Below are positions 34,853-44,685 of a stretch of DNA of 64,000 nt, piece after piece. Position numbers and translations under genes: made by a program. Under the pieces are notes generated by a model. It made no database searches. It was given only the letters and a program-made list of their open reading frames with translations, and was not told where the DNA came from. This DNA comes from Kangiella sediminilitoris (GTDB lineage: Bacteria; Pseudomonadota; Gammaproteobacteria; Enterobacterales; Kangiellaceae): positions 186,001 through 250,000 of the forward strand of contig NZ_CP012418.1 of NCBI RefSeq assembly GCF_001708405.1. Direction: 5' to 3'. Numbering within the stretch: the stretch's first letter is position 1; every line of letters begins with the position of its first letter.

Positions 34853-34946
34853 ACCTCATATTCAGAGGCAAAGATAGAAACTAGTACGTTAACTGGGTAC
34901 TTAAAAGCACTCAGGGCGTTTTATTTGATGATGTTGGAGAGCAAGT

Positions 34947-35567
34947 ATGTCTGATAAAGACAAGCAAAATCAAACCAGTAATGAACAAGAAGAGTTAAGC
35001 GAAGCGCAGAAGAAAGCGGTGGAAAAAGAAGTGGAAAATGCTGTTGATGAGGCATTGGAAGACGCGGCTGAAGCTGCTGAGAACTTAACTGATGAAGAAA
35101 AGAAAATTCTTGAGCTGGAAAAATCGCTGGAAGAAGCAGAAGCGAAGGCCGCTGAAAATATGGATTTAGCATTACGTACTAAAGCTGAAGCCGAGAACAT
35201 TCGTCGACGTTCAGAAAATGATGTTGCCAACGCTCGTAAGTATGCCATTGAAAAGTTTGCAGAAGAGCTTCTAGCTGTCGTTGACAGTATTGAGCAGGGT
35301 TTACAGGCAAAAGCGGAAAGCGAAGAGTCAAAAGCATTGAAAGAGGGTATGGAATTAACCCTTAAAATGACACTTTCTACCCTAAACAAATTCGGTGTGG
35401 AGCAACTGGATCCAATCGAAGAAATCTTTGACCCTCAATTACACGAAGCAATGACCATGGTGCCTAGCCCAGATCATGAGAAAAACACGATTATCGACGT
35501 ATTCCAGAAAGGGTATTTGTTGAATGGTCGTGTCATTCGTCCGGCAAGAGTCGTCGTTGCTCAATAG
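34947..35567 (+). CDS. grpE: GrpE nucleotide exchange factor
   Basis: A 206-aa GrpE (E. coli 197 aa), which releases ADP from DnaK. Residues 1-60 are acidic and helical; the long coiled coil (about 50-110) includes AEAKAAENMDLALRTKAEAENIRRR, and the C-terminal beta-domain ends in FDPQLHEAMTMVPSPDHEKNTIIDVFQKGYLLNGRVIRPARVVVA. A GGAGA lies before the ATG. Upstream, a half CIRCE-like AGCACTC occurs at 34906-34912 without a matching right arm, and AGTAC-N9-GTACT at 34883-34901 is a short inverted repeat. A good terminator follows, so dnaK is expressed separately. Confidence 0.95.
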   Translation: MSDKDKQNQTSNEQEELSEAQKKAVEKEVENAVDEALEDAAEAAENLTDEEKKILELEKSLEEAEAKAAENMDLALRTKAEAENIRRRSENDVANARKYAIEKFAEELLAVVDSIEQGLQAKAESEESKALKEGMELTLKMTLSTLNKFGVEQLDPIEEIFDPQLHEAMTMVPSPDHEKNTIIDVFQKGYLLNGRVIRPARVVVAQ

Positions 35568-35597
35568 TTCGTGAGATGCTGCCATCGTCAACTGAAT

Positions 35598-35630
35598 AAA
35601 GCCGTTGGGTTCGATCCAGACGGCTTTTTT
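35598..35630 (+). terminator. Intrinsic terminator after grpE
   Basis: AAAGCCGT (35598-35605) pairs with ACGGCTTT (35620-35627) around a 14-nt loop, with a run of T ending at 35630. It closes the hrcA-grpE transcript. Confidence 0.8.
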
Positions 35631-35715
35631 ATTTTCGTAGCTTATTAATGACCACATTCTAAGCATTTCGTAATACAATATCCCAACTTTAAAAACAGCA
35701 TGTAGAGAGAAGAAA

Positions 35716-36432
35716 ATGGGTCGTGCCTTTCAAAATCGTAAAGAGTCCATGGCGAAAACATCAGATCAAAACGCCAAGGTATATAGTAAATACAGCCGTG
35801 AAATCTATGTTTGTGCTAAGCAAGGAGGCTCAGAACCGGAGAGTAACCTTGCTTTGAGAAGCTTGTTGGATAGAGCCAAGCGCGATCAGGTTCCGGCCCA
35901 TGTTATCCAAAAAGCCATAGATAAAGCAGAAGGTGGTGCTGGAGAGGACTTTGCGGTAGCTCGTTACGAGGGCTATGCACCTGGAAATGTTATGGTTATC
36001 GTAGACTGCCTGACGGATAATCCCAATCGTACTTTTGGTGAGGTTCGACAGTGTTTTGTCAAAACAAAATCGAAAATTGGAACAGAAGGTAGTGTGATGC
36101 ATATGTTTGATCATAGTGCTATTTTTGTTTTCAAAAGTGATGATGAAGAAGGTGCGCTGGAAGCTCTGATGATGGCAGATGTGGATGTCACTGATATAGA
36201 GCATGAGGACGGTAAAATTACAGTTTTCGCACCGCAAACCGAGTACTTTAAGGCAAAGCAATCTTTGCAGGAACACTTTGATGGAATAGAGTTTGAGGTG
36301 GATGAGATTCAGTTTGTACCAAAAGTGATGACTCAGATTGAAGGTGAGGATTTGGAGTTATTCAAGAAGTTTCTTGAGATGGCGGATGATCAGGATGATG
36401 TACAAAATGTTTACCACAATGCCGAATTTTGA
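35716..36432 (+). CDS. YebC/PmpR-family protein of the YeeN subgroup
   Basis: A 238-aa YebC-family protein, the same length as E. coli YeeN. It begins [38 protein letters not shown], and has the family's ERAK-like [48 protein letters not shown] and C-terminal [15 protein letters not shown]. YebC-family proteins are DNA-binding regulators (PmpR, controlling quorum sensing in Pseudomonas) or ribosome-associated factors for proline stretches. It is monocistronic, flanked by terminators on both sides; the usual yebC-ruvC context is absent, so this is probably a second paralogue. Confidence 0.85.
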   Translation: MGRAFQNRKESMAKTSDQNAKVYSKYSREIYVCAKQGGSEPESNLALRSLLDRAKRDQVPAHVIQKAIDKAEGGAGEDFAVARYEGYAPGNVMVIVDCLTDNPNRTFGEVRQCFVKTKSKIGTEGSVMHMFDHSAIFVFKSDDEEGALEALMMADVDVTDIEHEDGKITVFAPQTEYFKAKQSLQEHFDGIEFEVDEIQFVPKVMTQIEGEDLELFKKFLEMADDQDDVQNVYHNAEF

Positions 36433-36453
36433 TAATTGAAGCATCGCTAACTC

Positions 36454-36482
36454 AAAAAAGGGGGCATCAAGCCTCCTTTTTT
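36454..36482. terminator. Bidirectional terminator between YebC-like gene and BTRD1-like gene
   Basis: AAAAAAGGGGGC (36454-36465) pairs with GCCTCCTTTTTT (36471-36482), 12 bp with one G-T wobble and a 5-nt loop. T-runs follow on both strands, serving the convergent neighbours. Confidence 0.85.
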
Positions 36483-36494
36483 GTGGCCCGCGGG

Positions 36495-37424
36495 CTAACC
36501 CTCGTAAAGCTTATTCGCTGTTTGTAAATGCTTCCAGCTTGCCTTACTTTTATCATTCTCAATCCAGATCCCGGAGTAACGGGTACCACCTTCACTACTG
36601 TAAACTTCCACATCTTCCAGGCGGTAACCAGCGTCCCGAAACTTCGCCCAAAAATCATGAAAAGTTTTGCTGTTCATATCTCTAGATGCGACCCATTTCA
36701 ATGGACGGTTTTCTTTAACCCAGATTGCAGCAAAGAAAACTTCAGAGTCAACGCTGTAAGGGTTTGAATCATACAGACGATAACCTTTTCGGGTCATTTC
36801 ATTGAAGTGTTTTGAGAAATCTTCCTGTTTGATTCGGTGTCGAGCAGACCAGCTTATGTCACTCGAATTCGATACAAAAATAGCTGAATATACTAACTGT
36901 CCATAGAGTTGGTAGCCATCGATATCAATAGGAATAAACCCTTGATCCTTGTTATCTTTCATGACTCGATTAAGATCCTTACTGGAAAGATTGAGATGAA
37001 TTTTTGAGGATGTCTCTGAATCCTTCACCCAAATTCCGGCGTAGAACTGCATCCGTTTTTGTCGGTATGACTCAAAATCAATTGGGCGAAAACCATTATT
37101 TGTGTAATAGCGGTTTTTCTGAAGGAATCCTTCATGAGTAAGTCGAATATGTATGGCCCAATCAGACTTCAATTTGTCTCGTCTCATGATTAGGGAATAT
37201 GGTCGCTTATTGTCATCATTTATCTCGATATCAATCGGTCGATAACCTTTGGCTTTGAAGTTTTTCAGTATTCTGTTGTACTCAAGTTCGGAGAGATTAA
37301 CCAAGGAGCCCCAGCTAAGAGGGCCATCTGGCTGATCTAGTGTATCGGAAAAAGCCGTAACGGGGATGAGGGGCAGATATATGGAAAATGCCACAGTTGT
37401 AATAAATCGCGATGTTAAAGACAT
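36495..37424 (-). CDS. Exported repeat protein, bacterial tandem repeat domain 1-like
   Basis: A 309-aa protein with a signal peptide (about residues 1-25). The mature part has about five repeats of around 45-50 residues, each with a GYRPIDIE/GFIPIDID/GYRLYD motif followed by a Tyr-rich strand and Y-(A/S)-(A/G)-I-(W/F)-V. Examples are GFRPIDFESYRQKRMQFYAGIWV, GFIPIDIDGYQLYGQLVYSAIFV and GYRLEDVEVYSSEGGTRYSGIWI. This fits BTRD1 (beta-propeller-like repeats seen in polyglycine hydrolases and serine-type secreted enzymes), without a catalytic domain. The function is unknown; it may bind substrate or partner proteins. Confidence 0.65.
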   Translation of the reverse strand: MSLTSRFITTVAFSIYLPLIPVTAFSDTLDQPDGPLSWGSLVNLSELEYNRILKNFKAKGYRPIDIEINDDNKRPYSLIMRRDKLKSDWAIHIRLTHEGFLQKNRYYTNNGFRPIDFESYRQKRMQFYAGIWVKDSETSSKIHLNLSSKDLNRVMKDNKDQGFIPIDIDGYQLYGQLVYSAIFVSNSSDISWSARHRIKQEDFSKHFNEMTRKGYRLYDSNPYSVDSEVFFAAIWVKENRPLKWVASRDMNSKTFHDFWAKFRDAGYRLEDVEVYSSEGGTRYSGIWIENDKSKASWKHLQTANKLYEG

Positions 37425-37775
37425 ATCTTACTCCTTGAAAGATCTTTAACGATTATTCAGTATATAACTTGGTTAAAAAGTGCACAATCAGATCATCCTG
37501 AAAATCGGAACCGGTATGCAAAAGAAATCAAAACTAGCATGAGAATTGGATGGCGCCAGGTAATACTGTCAAAGGATTTAACAGAAGGATAGGGCTTCTG
37601 GTAAATAGGTCTTTCTGCAAGACTGGCTTCTGCAAGGTCTGGCTTTAGAGAAGGCTACTGAGAAAAGTTTGGATAAATAAAATAATGTTGGTGCCTTGAA
37701 ATTTAAATGCTTGTACCAATATAGCTGAACATCGGAACGGGGTTGCTAGAAAGTTAAGTATCCACAAAAAAAGTA

Positions 37776-37801
37776 GGTTTTAGGGGTTGATCTCCTAAAC
37801 C
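37776..37801. promoter_or_regulatory. Inverted repeat with CIRCE-like spacing in dnaK promoter region
   Basis: TTTAGG (37779-37784) and CCTAAA (37794-37799) are inverted with exactly 9 bp between them; GG/CC extend the stem after one bulged T. CIRCE also has 9-bp arms and a 9-bp spacer, but the sequence here is different. The element overlaps the candidate dnaK promoter. Confidence 0.4.
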
Positions 37802-37814
37802 CAGCCCCCACATA
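37786..37814 (+). promoter_or_regulatory. Candidate sigma32-type promoter of dnaK
   Basis: GTTGATC (37786-37792) resembles the -35 CTTGAA element, and after 12 bp CCCCCACATA (37805-37814) resembles the -10 CCCCATNT element of heat-shock sigma factor promoters. The leader to the dnaK ATG would be about 30 nt. Judged by eye only. Confidence 0.45.
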
Positions 37815-37853
37815 AGCTACAAGCAAGATTTAAAGACCTTTTGGAGTGAAAAC

Positions 37854-39788
37854 ATGGCCAAAATTATCGGAATTGATTTAGGTACGACAAACTCATGTGT
37901 TGCCGTAATGGACGGTGACAAGCCTCGCGTTATTGAGAATGCGGAAGGCGCACGTACGACCCCATCGATCATCGCCTACACAGATGGTGAGACGTTGGTA
38001 GGTCAGTCTGCGAAACGCCAGGCGGTAACTAACCCAGAAAATACCTTATTTGCGATCAAGCGTTTAATAGGTCGTAAATTCAAAGACAAGGTTGTTCAAA
38101 AAGATAAAGGCATGGTGCCTTACAAAATTATCGAAGCGGACAATGGTGATGCCTGGGTGCAGGTAAACGACAAGAAAATGGCACCACCACAGGTTTCTGC
38201 TGAAATCTTGAAAAAGATGAAGAAAACGGCAGAAGATTTCTTGGGTGAAGAAGTGAAAGAAGCCGTTATCACGGTTCCTGCATACTTCAACGATTCACAG
38301 CGTCAGGCGACTAAAGATGCTGGCCGTATCGCTGGTTTAGATGTTAAGCGAATCATCAACGAGCCAACTGCGGCAGCGTTAGCTTACGGTATGGATAAAG
38401 AGCGTGGTGATCGCACTATCGCGGTTTATGACCTTGGTGGTGGTACCTTCGATATCTCTATTATCGAAATCGCTGAAGTTGATGGTGAGCACACCTTCGA
38501 AGTACTTTCTACTAACGGTGATACATTCCTTGGTGGTGAAGACTTCGATATGCGCGTTATCGAGTACTTGGCTGAAGAGTTCAAGAAAGAGTCAGGTATC
38601 GATTTGAAAGGCGACGCATTAGCGATGCAACGATTAAAAGAAGCTGGTGAGAAAGCGAAGATTGAGTTGTCTTCAAGCAGCCAGACAGAAGTTAACCTGC
38701 CATACATCACGGCTGATGCTACAGGTCCTAAGCACCTAAATATCAAGCTAACTCGTGCTAAATTGGAAGCACTGGTTGAAGATTTGGTTGAGCGTACGCT
38801 TGAGCCTGTGAAGCAAGCTCTAAAAGATGCTGGCGTGTCTAACTCAGAAATTGATGACGTGATTCTAGTCGGTGGTCAAACCCGTATGCCTAAAGTTCAG
38901 GAAGCAGTTTCTGGCTTCTTCGGCAAAGATGCACGTAAAGACGTTAACCCTGATGAAGCGGTAGCAGTTGGTGCTGCGATTCAAGGTGCGGTACTTGGTG
39001 GTGACGTGAAAGACGTACTTCTATTGGACGTAACGCCTCTGACACTAGGTATTGAGACAATGGGTCAGGTTATGACTCCGCTGATTGATAAGAATACAAC
39101 GATTCCAACCAAGGCATCGCAAACCTTCTCAACAGCAGAAGATAACCAGACCGCGGTAACGGTACACGTCCTTCAGGGTGAGCGTAAAATGGCTGCACAG
39201 AATAAGTCACTGGGTCGTTTCGACTTGGCGGATATTCCACCTGCACCACGCGGTACGCCACAAATCGAAGTGACGTTTGACATTGACGCGAACGGTATCA
39301 TGCACGTTTCTGCGAAAGACAAAGCGACGGGCAAAGAGCAGTCAATTCAGATTAAAGCCTCATCTGGTTTGAGCGATGAAGAAATCGATCAAATGATTAA
39401 AGATGCAGAGGCTCACGCTGAAGAAGATAAAAAGTTCCAAGAGCTGGTCGAAGCGCGCAACCAAGCTGATGGCTTAGTTCATGCAACTCGTAAATCTTTA
39501 GACGATGAAAATATGCAGTTTGAAGATGGTGAGAAAGAAGCGATTGAAGCGGCTGCTAAAGAACTTGAAGAAGCGATTAAAGGCGATGACTTAGAAGATA
39601 TCAAAGCTAAGACAGAAGCCTTGAGCCAAGCCTCTTCGAAAATGGCTGAGCGTATGTATGCGCAAGCTCAGCAGCAAGCTGAAGCTGGCCAGCAAGCTGG
39701 TGGCGAGCAGGCTTCAGACAATAACGATGCAGGCGACGATGTTGTCGATGCAGAGTTTGAAGAAGTCGACGATAAGGATAAAAAGTAA
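37854..39788 (+). CDS. dnaK: Chaperone DnaK (Hsp70)
   Basis: A 644-aa Hsp70 (E. coli 638 aa). The N-terminal ATPase starts [21 protein letters not shown] and includes [14 protein letters not shown] and [14 protein letters not shown]. The hydrophobic linker [16 protein letters not shown] follows, then the substrate-binding domain, and the C-terminus is an Asp/Glu-rich tail ([20 protein letters not shown]) that recruits co-chaperones. It works with the GrpE and DnaJ encoded nearby. It is separated from dnaJ by 127 bp containing a small hairpin. Confidence 0.98.
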   Translation: MAKIIGIDLGTTNSCVAVMDGDKPRVIENAEGARTTPSIIAYTDGETLVGQSAKRQAVTNPENTLFAIKRLIGRKFKDKVVQKDKGMVPYKIIEADNGDAWVQVNDKKMAPPQVSAEILKKMKKTAEDFLGEEVKEAVITVPAYFNDSQRQATKDAGRIAGLDVKRIINEPTAAALAYGMDKERGDRTIAVYDLGGGTFDISIIEIAEVDGEHTFEVLSTNGDTFLGGEDFDMRVIEYLAEEFKKESGIDLKGDALAMQRLKEAGEKAKIELSSSSQTEVNLPYITADATGPKHLNIKLTRAKLEALVEDLVERTLEPVKQALKDAGVSNSEIDDVILVGGQTRMPKVQEAVSGFFGKDARKDVNPDEAVAVGAAIQGAVLGGDVKDVLLLDVTPLTLGIETMGQVMTPLIDKNTTIPTKASQTFSTAEDNQTAVTVHVLQGERKMAAQNKSLGRFDLADIPPAPRGTPQIEVTFDIDANGIMHVSAKDKATGKEQSIQIKASSGLSDEEIDQMIKDAEAHAEEDKKFQELVEARNQADGLVHATRKSLDDENMQFEDGEKEAIEAAAKELEEAIKGDDLEDIKAKTEALSQASSKMAERMYAQAQQQAEAGQQAGGEQASDNNDAGDDVVDAEFEEVDDKDKK

Positions 39789-39859
39789 GATTGTCCTTGG
39801 TAGCGAGCTTCGTTGACTGAGTCACGGAGCTCCTGCAGTCTAAGCTTGGAAATGGTAAG

Positions 39860-39879
39860 CGCAGGATTTAGTTCCTGCG
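39860..39879 (+). terminator. Hairpin between dnaK and dnaJ
   Basis: CGCAGGA (39860-39866) pairs with TCCTGCG (39873-39879) around a 6-nt loop; only three T follow. It may act as a partial terminator or mRNA-processing site that lowers dnaJ relative to dnaK. Confidence 0.45.
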
Positions 39880-39915
39880 TTTGCGTAAAGAAGGTTAAAG
39901 AAAAGTAGCAAAGTT

Positions 39916-41055
39916 ATGTCGAAACGCGATTATTACGAAGTGCTGGGTGTTTCTAAAGGTGCTGATAAAGCCGAACTAAAAAAGGCTTATCGTCGTCTTG
40001 CAATGAAAAATCACCCAGATCGTAATCCCGATGATAAAGAAGCCGAACACCGCTTTAAAGAAGCGAAAGAAGCTTACGAAGTACTCAGCGATCCGCAAAA
40101 GCGCCAAATGTATGATCAATACGGTCATGCTGGTGTCGATCCTAATATGGGTGGTGGCGCTGGTGGCTTTGGTGGCGGCGAAGACTTCAATGATATCTTT
40201 GGTGATATTTTCGGTGACATCTTTGGTGGTGGTGGCCGTCGAGGCGGTGGCCGTCGTCAGGCTCGCGGCAATGACCTGCAATATAATTTGGAAATAAGCC
40301 TGGAAGAAGCGGTTCGTGGCATAGAAAAGACCATTAAAGTTCCAACTTATGTTGATTGCGATACCTGTGGTGGTGACGGTGCTAAACCGGGTTCTGGTAC
40401 AACTACGTGTACTACCTGTGGCGGTCAGGGCGCAGTACGCATGAGTCAAGGCTTCTTCTCTGTGCAGCAAACTTGCCCAGATTGTCAGGGAACAGGCCAA
40501 ATGATAAAAGACCCATGTGGTGACTGTAATGGTCAGGGTCGAGTTCATAAGACTAAAGAACTGAAGGTGACTATTCCTGCGGGCATTGATGACGGCATGC
40601 GTGTTCGTTTACCGGGAGAAGGTGAAGCCGGCGGTCCAGGTGCAGTGGCGGGTGATCTTTATGTACAGGTTTATGTTAAAGAGCACCCTATCTTTAAGCG
40701 TGATGGCGTCAATCTTTACTGTGAAATGCCATTAAGTTTTGTTACTGCAGCACTTGGCGGAAAGCTCGATGTGCCGACTCTAGATGGAAAGGTTTCTCTG
40801 ACCATTCCTGCTGAAACACAAACTGGCCGTTTATTCCGTATGAAAGGAAAAGGTGTTAAGGGTGTTCGCAGTAGCATGGTGGGAGATCTATTATGTCGAG
40901 TCATTGTTGAAACTCCGGTTAAGTTAAGCAAAAAACAGAAAGAGTTGCTTCAGGAGTTTCAGGAAACTGTCGATGAATCCGGCGGAAAAAATAGCCCAAA
41001 GCAGAAAAACTGGTTTGACGGCGTTAAAAAATTCTGGGATGCAATGACCAGTTAG
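39916..41055 (+). CDS. dnaJ: Chaperone DnaJ (Hsp40)
   Basis: A 379-aa class I Hsp40 (E. coli 376 aa). The J-domain (residues 1-70) has the HPD tripeptide in NHPDRNP, the Gly/Phe region follows ([29 protein letters not shown]), then four zinc-binding CxxCxGxG motifs: [27 protein letters not shown] and CGDCNGQGR. The C-terminal substrate-binding domain ends near WDAMTS. It stimulates DnaK's ATPase. Confidence 0.97.
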   Translation: MSKRDYYEVLGVSKGADKAELKKAYRRLAMKNHPDRNPDDKEAEHRFKEAKEAYEVLSDPQKRQMYDQYGHAGVDPNMGGGAGGFGGGEDFNDIFGDIFGDIFGGGGRRGGGRRQARGNDLQYNLEISLEEAVRGIEKTIKVPTYVDCDTCGGDGAKPGSGTTTCTTCGGQGAVRMSQGFFSVQQTCPDCQGTGQMIKDPCGDCNGQGRVHKTKELKVTIPAGIDDGMRVRLPGEGEAGGPGAVAGDLYVQVYVKEHPIFKRDGVNLYCEMPLSFVTAALGGKLDVPTLDGKVSLTIPAETQTGRLFRMKGKGVKGVRSSMVGDLLCRVIVETPVKLSKKQKELLQEFQETVDESGGKNSPKQKNWFDGVKKFWDAMTS

Positions 41056-41072
41056 CAGTAACCGTAAGAAAT

Positions 41073-41101
41073 AAAAAAGCCCGCTTAGTGCGGGCTTTTT
41101 T
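41073..41101. terminator. Bidirectional intrinsic terminator between dnaJ and purK
   Basis: AAAAAAGCCCGC (41073-41084) and GCGGGCTTTTTT (41090-41101) form a perfect 12-bp stem with a TTAGT loop. It serves convergent dnaJ and purK. Confidence 0.92.
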
Positions 41102-41130
41102 GTAAGAAGGATAACTTCCCGGATTTTAGA

Positions 41131-42261
41131 CTATTGTTGATAGTCCTTTAAAGTTTGCTCTAATTTAACCATAAGCGATTCAATGTCCGATAGGGACATA
41201 TTGATATGGCCAACCTTCCGGTTAGCTTTAATCGTTTTATTATACCAATGAACATGGAGCGCACTATCTATCATGTGCTTCTTTAGCGGTGCCTGGCCAA
41301 GAAGGTTTATCATGGCAGCCGGTCCAAAGCGTTCTGTACTGGCAACTTCCTGTCCACTGATGGCTCTGACGTGGTTGAGAAATTGGGAGGTTCGAGCTCC
41401 TTGCTGAGTCCAATGTCCGCTATTATGTACCCTTGGCGCAAACTCATTCACCATAAGGTCATCACCCACTACAAAGAATTCTATGGAAAGTACCCCGATA
41501 TACTCAAGTCCTGTCAACATAGCTTCTGCTATCTTCTTCGCTTTGTTCTGCGTTTCAGTCTTAATGTTACGCGCTGGGACTATGCTGTAATGGAGGATGC
41601 CATTGCTATGAATATTCTCACTGATGTCATAGTGGACGATATTCCCATGTTGATCCCTTGCACAAACGATAGAGACTTCTTTTGAAAAAGAAATGGGCTG
41701 TTCAGCAATAAATTCAATATCCGATGATACTTCTTCAAGTACTTTGCTGCCTTCTTCCAAGCTATTCAAAAACCACTGGCCTTTACCGTCATAACCTTCC
41801 GAGCAGGTTTTCAAAATTACAGGCCAGCCTAATCTGGTTCCTGCTTCTGTTAGCGAGTCGATGTCGTTAACAGGGTGCCATGGTGCGACTTCAATTCCCT
41901 GACTCTGAATAAACTCTTTTTCAGATTTACGGTTCTGGCTGATGCGGATAGCTTTAATACTTGGGTAAACAGGGCAAAACTGATTAAGGCCTTCAAGCAT
42001 TCCTGCGTCTACATGCTCTTTCTCAACGGTAACAACATCTGGCTTGCCCAGTAAGGTATATATTTGTTCTGCACTATGTTGTTTCACGTCTACTGTAACG
42101 ATGTGACCCAAATCTAAAACTGCGGACTTGTCTTCACCTTCTTCATGTAAAAAGGTGAAGTGGTAGCCCATAGAGATACCCTCAAGTGCCATCATTCTTG
42201 CTAGTTGACCACTGCCGATAATGGCAATAGTTAGGCTACTGAAGTTGCCCTCAGGTTTCAT
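41131..42261 (-). CDS. purK: N5-carboxyaminoimidazole ribonucleotide synthase PurK
   Basis: A 376-aa ATP-grasp enzyme (E. coli 355 aa). It carboxylates AIR with bicarbonate and ATP to N5-CAIR in purine synthesis. Motifs: [18 protein letters not shown] at the N-terminus, [34 protein letters not shown] (ATP-grasp), and the metal-binding [32 protein letters not shown]. It overlaps the end of purE by 4 bp (ATGA), so it is translated from the purEK operon. It is a bicarbonate consumer, as is carAB in this window. Confidence 0.95.
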   Translation of the reverse strand: MKPEGNFSSLTIAIIGSGQLARMMALEGISMGYHFTFLHEEGEDKSAVLDLGHIVTVDVKQHSAEQIYTLLGKPDVVTVEKEHVDAGMLEGLNQFCPVYPSIKAIRISQNRKSEKEFIQSQGIEVAPWHPVNDIDSLTEAGTRLGWPVILKTCSEGYDGKGQWFLNSLEEGSKVLEEVSSDIEFIAEQPISFSKEVSIVCARDQHGNIVHYDISENIHSNGILHYSIVPARNIKTETQNKAKKIAEAMLTGLEYIGVLSIEFFVVGDDLMVNEFAPRVHNSGHWTQQGARTSQFLNHVRAISGQEVASTERFGPAAMINLLGQAPLKKHMIDSALHVHWYNKTIKANRKVGHINMSLSDIESLMVKLEQTLKDYQQ

Positions 42262-42743
42262 TTTACGATCTCCTCAGTCACAGAGGCAGTCTGATTTTCA
42301 CGCCATTGCTGAAGTGCCTGGCTTAACTCAGGGTCGTTTAGAGCGAGGATCTGACTCGCCATCAAACCGGCATTGAAAGCACCTGCATCGCCAATTGCCT
42401 GACAGGCAACGGCGACGCCTTTTGGCATTTGTACCATAGAAAGTAGGCTGTCCATTCCTTTCAACTGTTTACTCGCCATTGGAACTGCAATTACTGGGAG
42501 GTGAGTCATTGCTGCTGCCATACCCGCAAGATGGGCTGCACCACCGGCACCTGCGATAATGACTTTTACGCCGCGTGTGTGTGCCTGTTCGCAATGCTCA
42601 TAAAGTCTTTTAGGAGTACGGTGTGCTGAGACGATTTTGGTTTCATACTCGATGCAAAGGTCATCAAGAACCTGGGTGGCATTTTTCATGCTGTTCCAGT
42701 CAGACTGAGATCCCATAATAATGCTGACAACTGGCTGGGCCAT
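42258..42743 (-). CDS. purE: N5-carboxyaminoimidazole ribonucleotide mutase PurE
   Basis: A 161-aa class I PurE (E. coli 169 aa), which converts N5-CAIR to CAIR. The active-site signature is [15 protein letters not shown], with [12 protein letters not shown] and [25 protein letters not shown]. It is the first gene of purE-purK. The 263-bp upstream gap (42744-43006) shows no gene; a weak PurR-like ACGC-x-AACG sequence is near 42862. Confidence 0.96.
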   Translation of the reverse strand: MAQPVVSIIMGSQSDWNSMKNATQVLDDLCIEYETKIVSAHRTPKRLYEHCEQAHTRGVKVIIAGAGGAAHLAGMAAAMTHLPVIAVPMASKQLKGMDSLLSMVQMPKGVAVACQAIGDAGAFNAGLMASQILALNDPELSQALQQWRENQTASVTEEIVK

Positions 42744-43060
42744 AGTAAGCTCCTAAGCGGAAAATTGGTTTATTAGGCTGTAGTATACGGAATTCCCATC
42801 AAAAAGTTGAATGAGAACGTTAAACCTAGTGATGCTGAAAGGAGCGCATTTTAGCAGATTTTGACGCTAACGTGCATCAATTAAGGATATTGTCATTAAG
42901 AATAAAATGATTGGGTTTTGCGGGGGAAACTTGGTGGGTATGGTAAAGGGAGTGAAGTGTATGTAGCACTAAGGTCAGGCATCATTATAATCTCAAGGAA
43001 AAAGTCTTGGACACAGTAAAAGTCTGCTTGTACCTTGGTTGGCCTAAGCCGAATAATTGT

Positions 43061-43687
43061 ATGAACTTCAAAGTTATGACTGGATACTTATATCGAATTA
43101 TTATCAGCCTTGTCTGTGTAACACTGGTTGCCTGTAGTGATAGCCAAAAATTAGAACCATTGGTAAGCACCGACGTGGTAGTCGCATTTGGTGACAGTCT
43201 TACTCAGGGGGTTGGGGCAGCAGATGGGAAGGCATACCCGGAAGTATTATCAGGGCTGATTAAGCTCGATGTGGTGAATGCCGGTGTTTCTGGGGAAACG
43301 ACTGCAGAGGGCTTACAGAGACTGCCCTTGGTTCTTGAAACCCACAACCCAAAACTAGTCATTTTGATGGAAGGTGGGAATGATATCCTTAGAAACATGA
43401 GTCATGTCCAGGCTAAGGAGAATCTGGCGGAAATGATTCAAATGATACGATTGAGCGGAGCTCAGGTAGTGATGTTGGGAGTCCCTGAAAAAAATTTGTT
43501 CTCGGACTCAGCGGACTTTTATGATGAGTTAGCCAATGAGTATAACCTGGTCTATGATGGTGAGGTTATGTCAGATTTATTAAAATCTCGAGATATGAAG
43601 TCTGATAGCATACATTTAAATAACATAGGTTATAGAAAACTTGCGGAGCACATAAGGTCAATGTTGCAAGAGCACGGTGCTTTATAG
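43061..43687 (+). CDS. tesA: GDSL-type acyl hydrolase / thioesterase I-like lipoprotein
   Basis: A SGNH hydrolase of about 208 aa with the four blocks: VVAFGDSLTQGVGA (Ser), VNAGVSGETTAEGLQRL (Gly), VILMEGGNDILRN (Asn) and SDSIHLNNIGYRKLAEHI (Asp/His). The N-terminus has a hydrophobic segment ending LVACSD, a lipobox, so this TesA-like enzyme is probably membrane-anchored rather than soluble in the periplasm. The start is uncertain: ATG 43061 and 43076 lack a Shine-Dalgarno, while TTG 43007 has AAGGAA but would give an unusually long n-region. TesA cleaves acyl-CoA and lysophospholipids. It is followed 21 bp later by dapB. Confidence 0.8.
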   Translation: MNFKVMTGYLYRIIISLVCVTLVACSDSQKLEPLVSTDVVVAFGDSLTQGVGAADGKAYPEVLSGLIKLDVVNAGVSGETTAEGLQRLPLVLETHNPKLVILMEGGNDILRNMSHVQAKENLAEMIQMIRLSGAQVVMLGVPEKNLFSDSADFYDELANEYNLVYDGEVMSDLLKSRDMKSDSIHLNNIGYRKLAEHIRSMLQEHGAL

Positions 43688-43708
43688 GCAGTTAAGAAGA
43701 TAAAAAGT

Positions 43709-44512
43709 ATGAGTAAAACAAAAGTAATTATTAATGCTGCTACTGGTCGTATGGGGAAAGAGCTTCTGAAGGCAGCCATCGACGATCGAGGAGCTGAGTT
43801 GATATCGGCGATAGCAAGAGCCGGGCATCCTTTGGTTGGAACGGATATTGCTATTTTAACTGGCAGCGAACCGATAGGAGTGGTAGTTGATGACGATCTT
43901 CATAAAGCTTTATCGAAAAAAGGTGTCGTGATTGATTTTAGTCTTCCGGACTATTCAATCGAGTGCCTGAATCAGGCTGTGCCAGCTAAGAGTCCGATGG
44001 TAATTGGAACGACAGGTTATAGTCAGGAGCAATTAGACCAGATCGAGAAGGCTTCAAAATATATCCCAATTGTTCTTGCAGCAAATTACTCGGTTGGTGT
44101 AAATAGTTTAATCGGTCTGGTAAAGCAGGCGACGAGGCTACTCGGCGATAAGGCTGACGTAGAAATTTTTGAAGCGCACCATAAGCATAAAAAGGATGCG
44201 CCATCAGGGACTGCTTTAGCCTTGGGTGAAGCGGTTGCTAAAGAGAGGGGTGTTAACTTGTCAGATGTTGCCGAGTGGACAAGGTATGGCGAAGCTCCAA
44301 GACAGAAAGGCGATATAGGCTTTTCCGTAATGCGAGCAGGTGATATTGTCGGCACTCATGATGTGGTATTCGCCCTCAATGGAGAAATGGTCACAATACG
44401 CCACGAGGCTCAGTCCAGACAATGCTTTGCCAGTGGAGCTGTGACAGCTGCACATTGGGTAAAAAGTCAAAAGCCTGGTCTCTACGATATGCAGGATGTG
44501 CTTGGATTGTGA
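43709..44512 (+). CDS. dapB: 4-hydroxy-tetrahydrodipicolinate reductase
   Basis: A 267-aa enzyme of lysine/diaminopimelate synthesis (E. coli 273 aa). The dinucleotide-binding loop is near the N-terminus (INAATGRMGKELLKA), VVIDFSLPDYSIECL and GTTGYSQEQLD follow, and the active site is EAHHKHKKDAPSGTAL. dapB next to carA is a conserved gammaproteobacterial neighbourhood; here the two are separated by 557 bp that hold the candidate small RNA. Confidence 0.96.
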   Translation: MSKTKVIINAATGRMGKELLKAAIDDRGAELISAIARAGHPLVGTDIAILTGSEPIGVVVDDDLHKALSKKGVVIDFSLPDYSIECLNQAVPAKSPMVIGTTGYSQEQLDQIEKASKYIPIVLAANYSVGVNSLIGLVKQATRLLGDKADVEIFEAHHKHKKDAPSGTALALGEAVAKERGVNLSDVAEWTRYGEAPRQKGDIGFSVMRAGDIVGTHDVVFALNGEMVTIRHEAQSRQCFASGAVTAAHWVKSQKPGLYDMQDVLGL

Positions 44513-44649
44513 GCTTTGATTAGGAATCGAGGTCAGAGTTTGAGAGATTCGCCATAAAGCTTGTGCGAGATCTCTCAAAATACTGTAATCCACAGCTAAA
44601 TATGACCGCAGATATTAGTGTTTTTAGTCTATAAAAAATAACCAACCTA

Positions 44650-44679
44650 TTGTTTTAATGGGGTTTTGTGAGTTAATAC
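44650..44679 (+). promoter_or_regulatory. Candidate sigma70 promoter of the small RNA
   Basis: TTGTTT (44650-44655) and TTAATA (44673-44678) are separated by 17 bp; TAATAC one base further is an alternative -10. Transcription would start near 44686, immediately before the first hairpin of the RNA. The stretch between dapB and here (44513-44649) shows nothing else. Confidence 0.5.
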
Positions 44680-44685
44680 TTTGTG

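Larger units (their letters stand above)
37425..37853. other. 429-bp intergenic region upstream of dnaK
   Basis: There is no gene of credible length. It holds a two-copy tandem repeat of about 15 bp (TTCTGCAAG-xCTGGC units at 37613-37627 and 37628-37643), and nearer dnaK the inverted repeat and sigma32-like promoter listed separately. A CTTGAAA at about 37696 is a second heat-shock-like -35 candidate without a matching -10. GGAG sits just before the dnaK ATG. Confidence 0.5.

Noticed and set aside
34906-34912. Half CIRCE (AGCACTC) before grpE
   Set aside because: The right arm GAGTGCTAA is missing after nine bases; a single half-site of seven bases is expected by chance in 64 kb.
37613-37643. 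Two-copy 15-bp tandem repeat upstream of dnaK
   Set aside because: Only two imperfect copies and not positioned as operator; not a CRISPR or an obvious binding array.
39976-40548. 190-codon open frame on the minus strand within dnaJ
   Set aside because: It mirrors the Gly-rich and zinc-repeat part of dnaJ, producing a low-complexity Thr/Ile/Ala sequence without motifs.
42862-42876. PurR-box-like sequence upstream of purE
   Set aside because: Only a partial match (ACGC and AACG halves), over 100 bp from the start codon, and no proof that a PurR exists in this organism.
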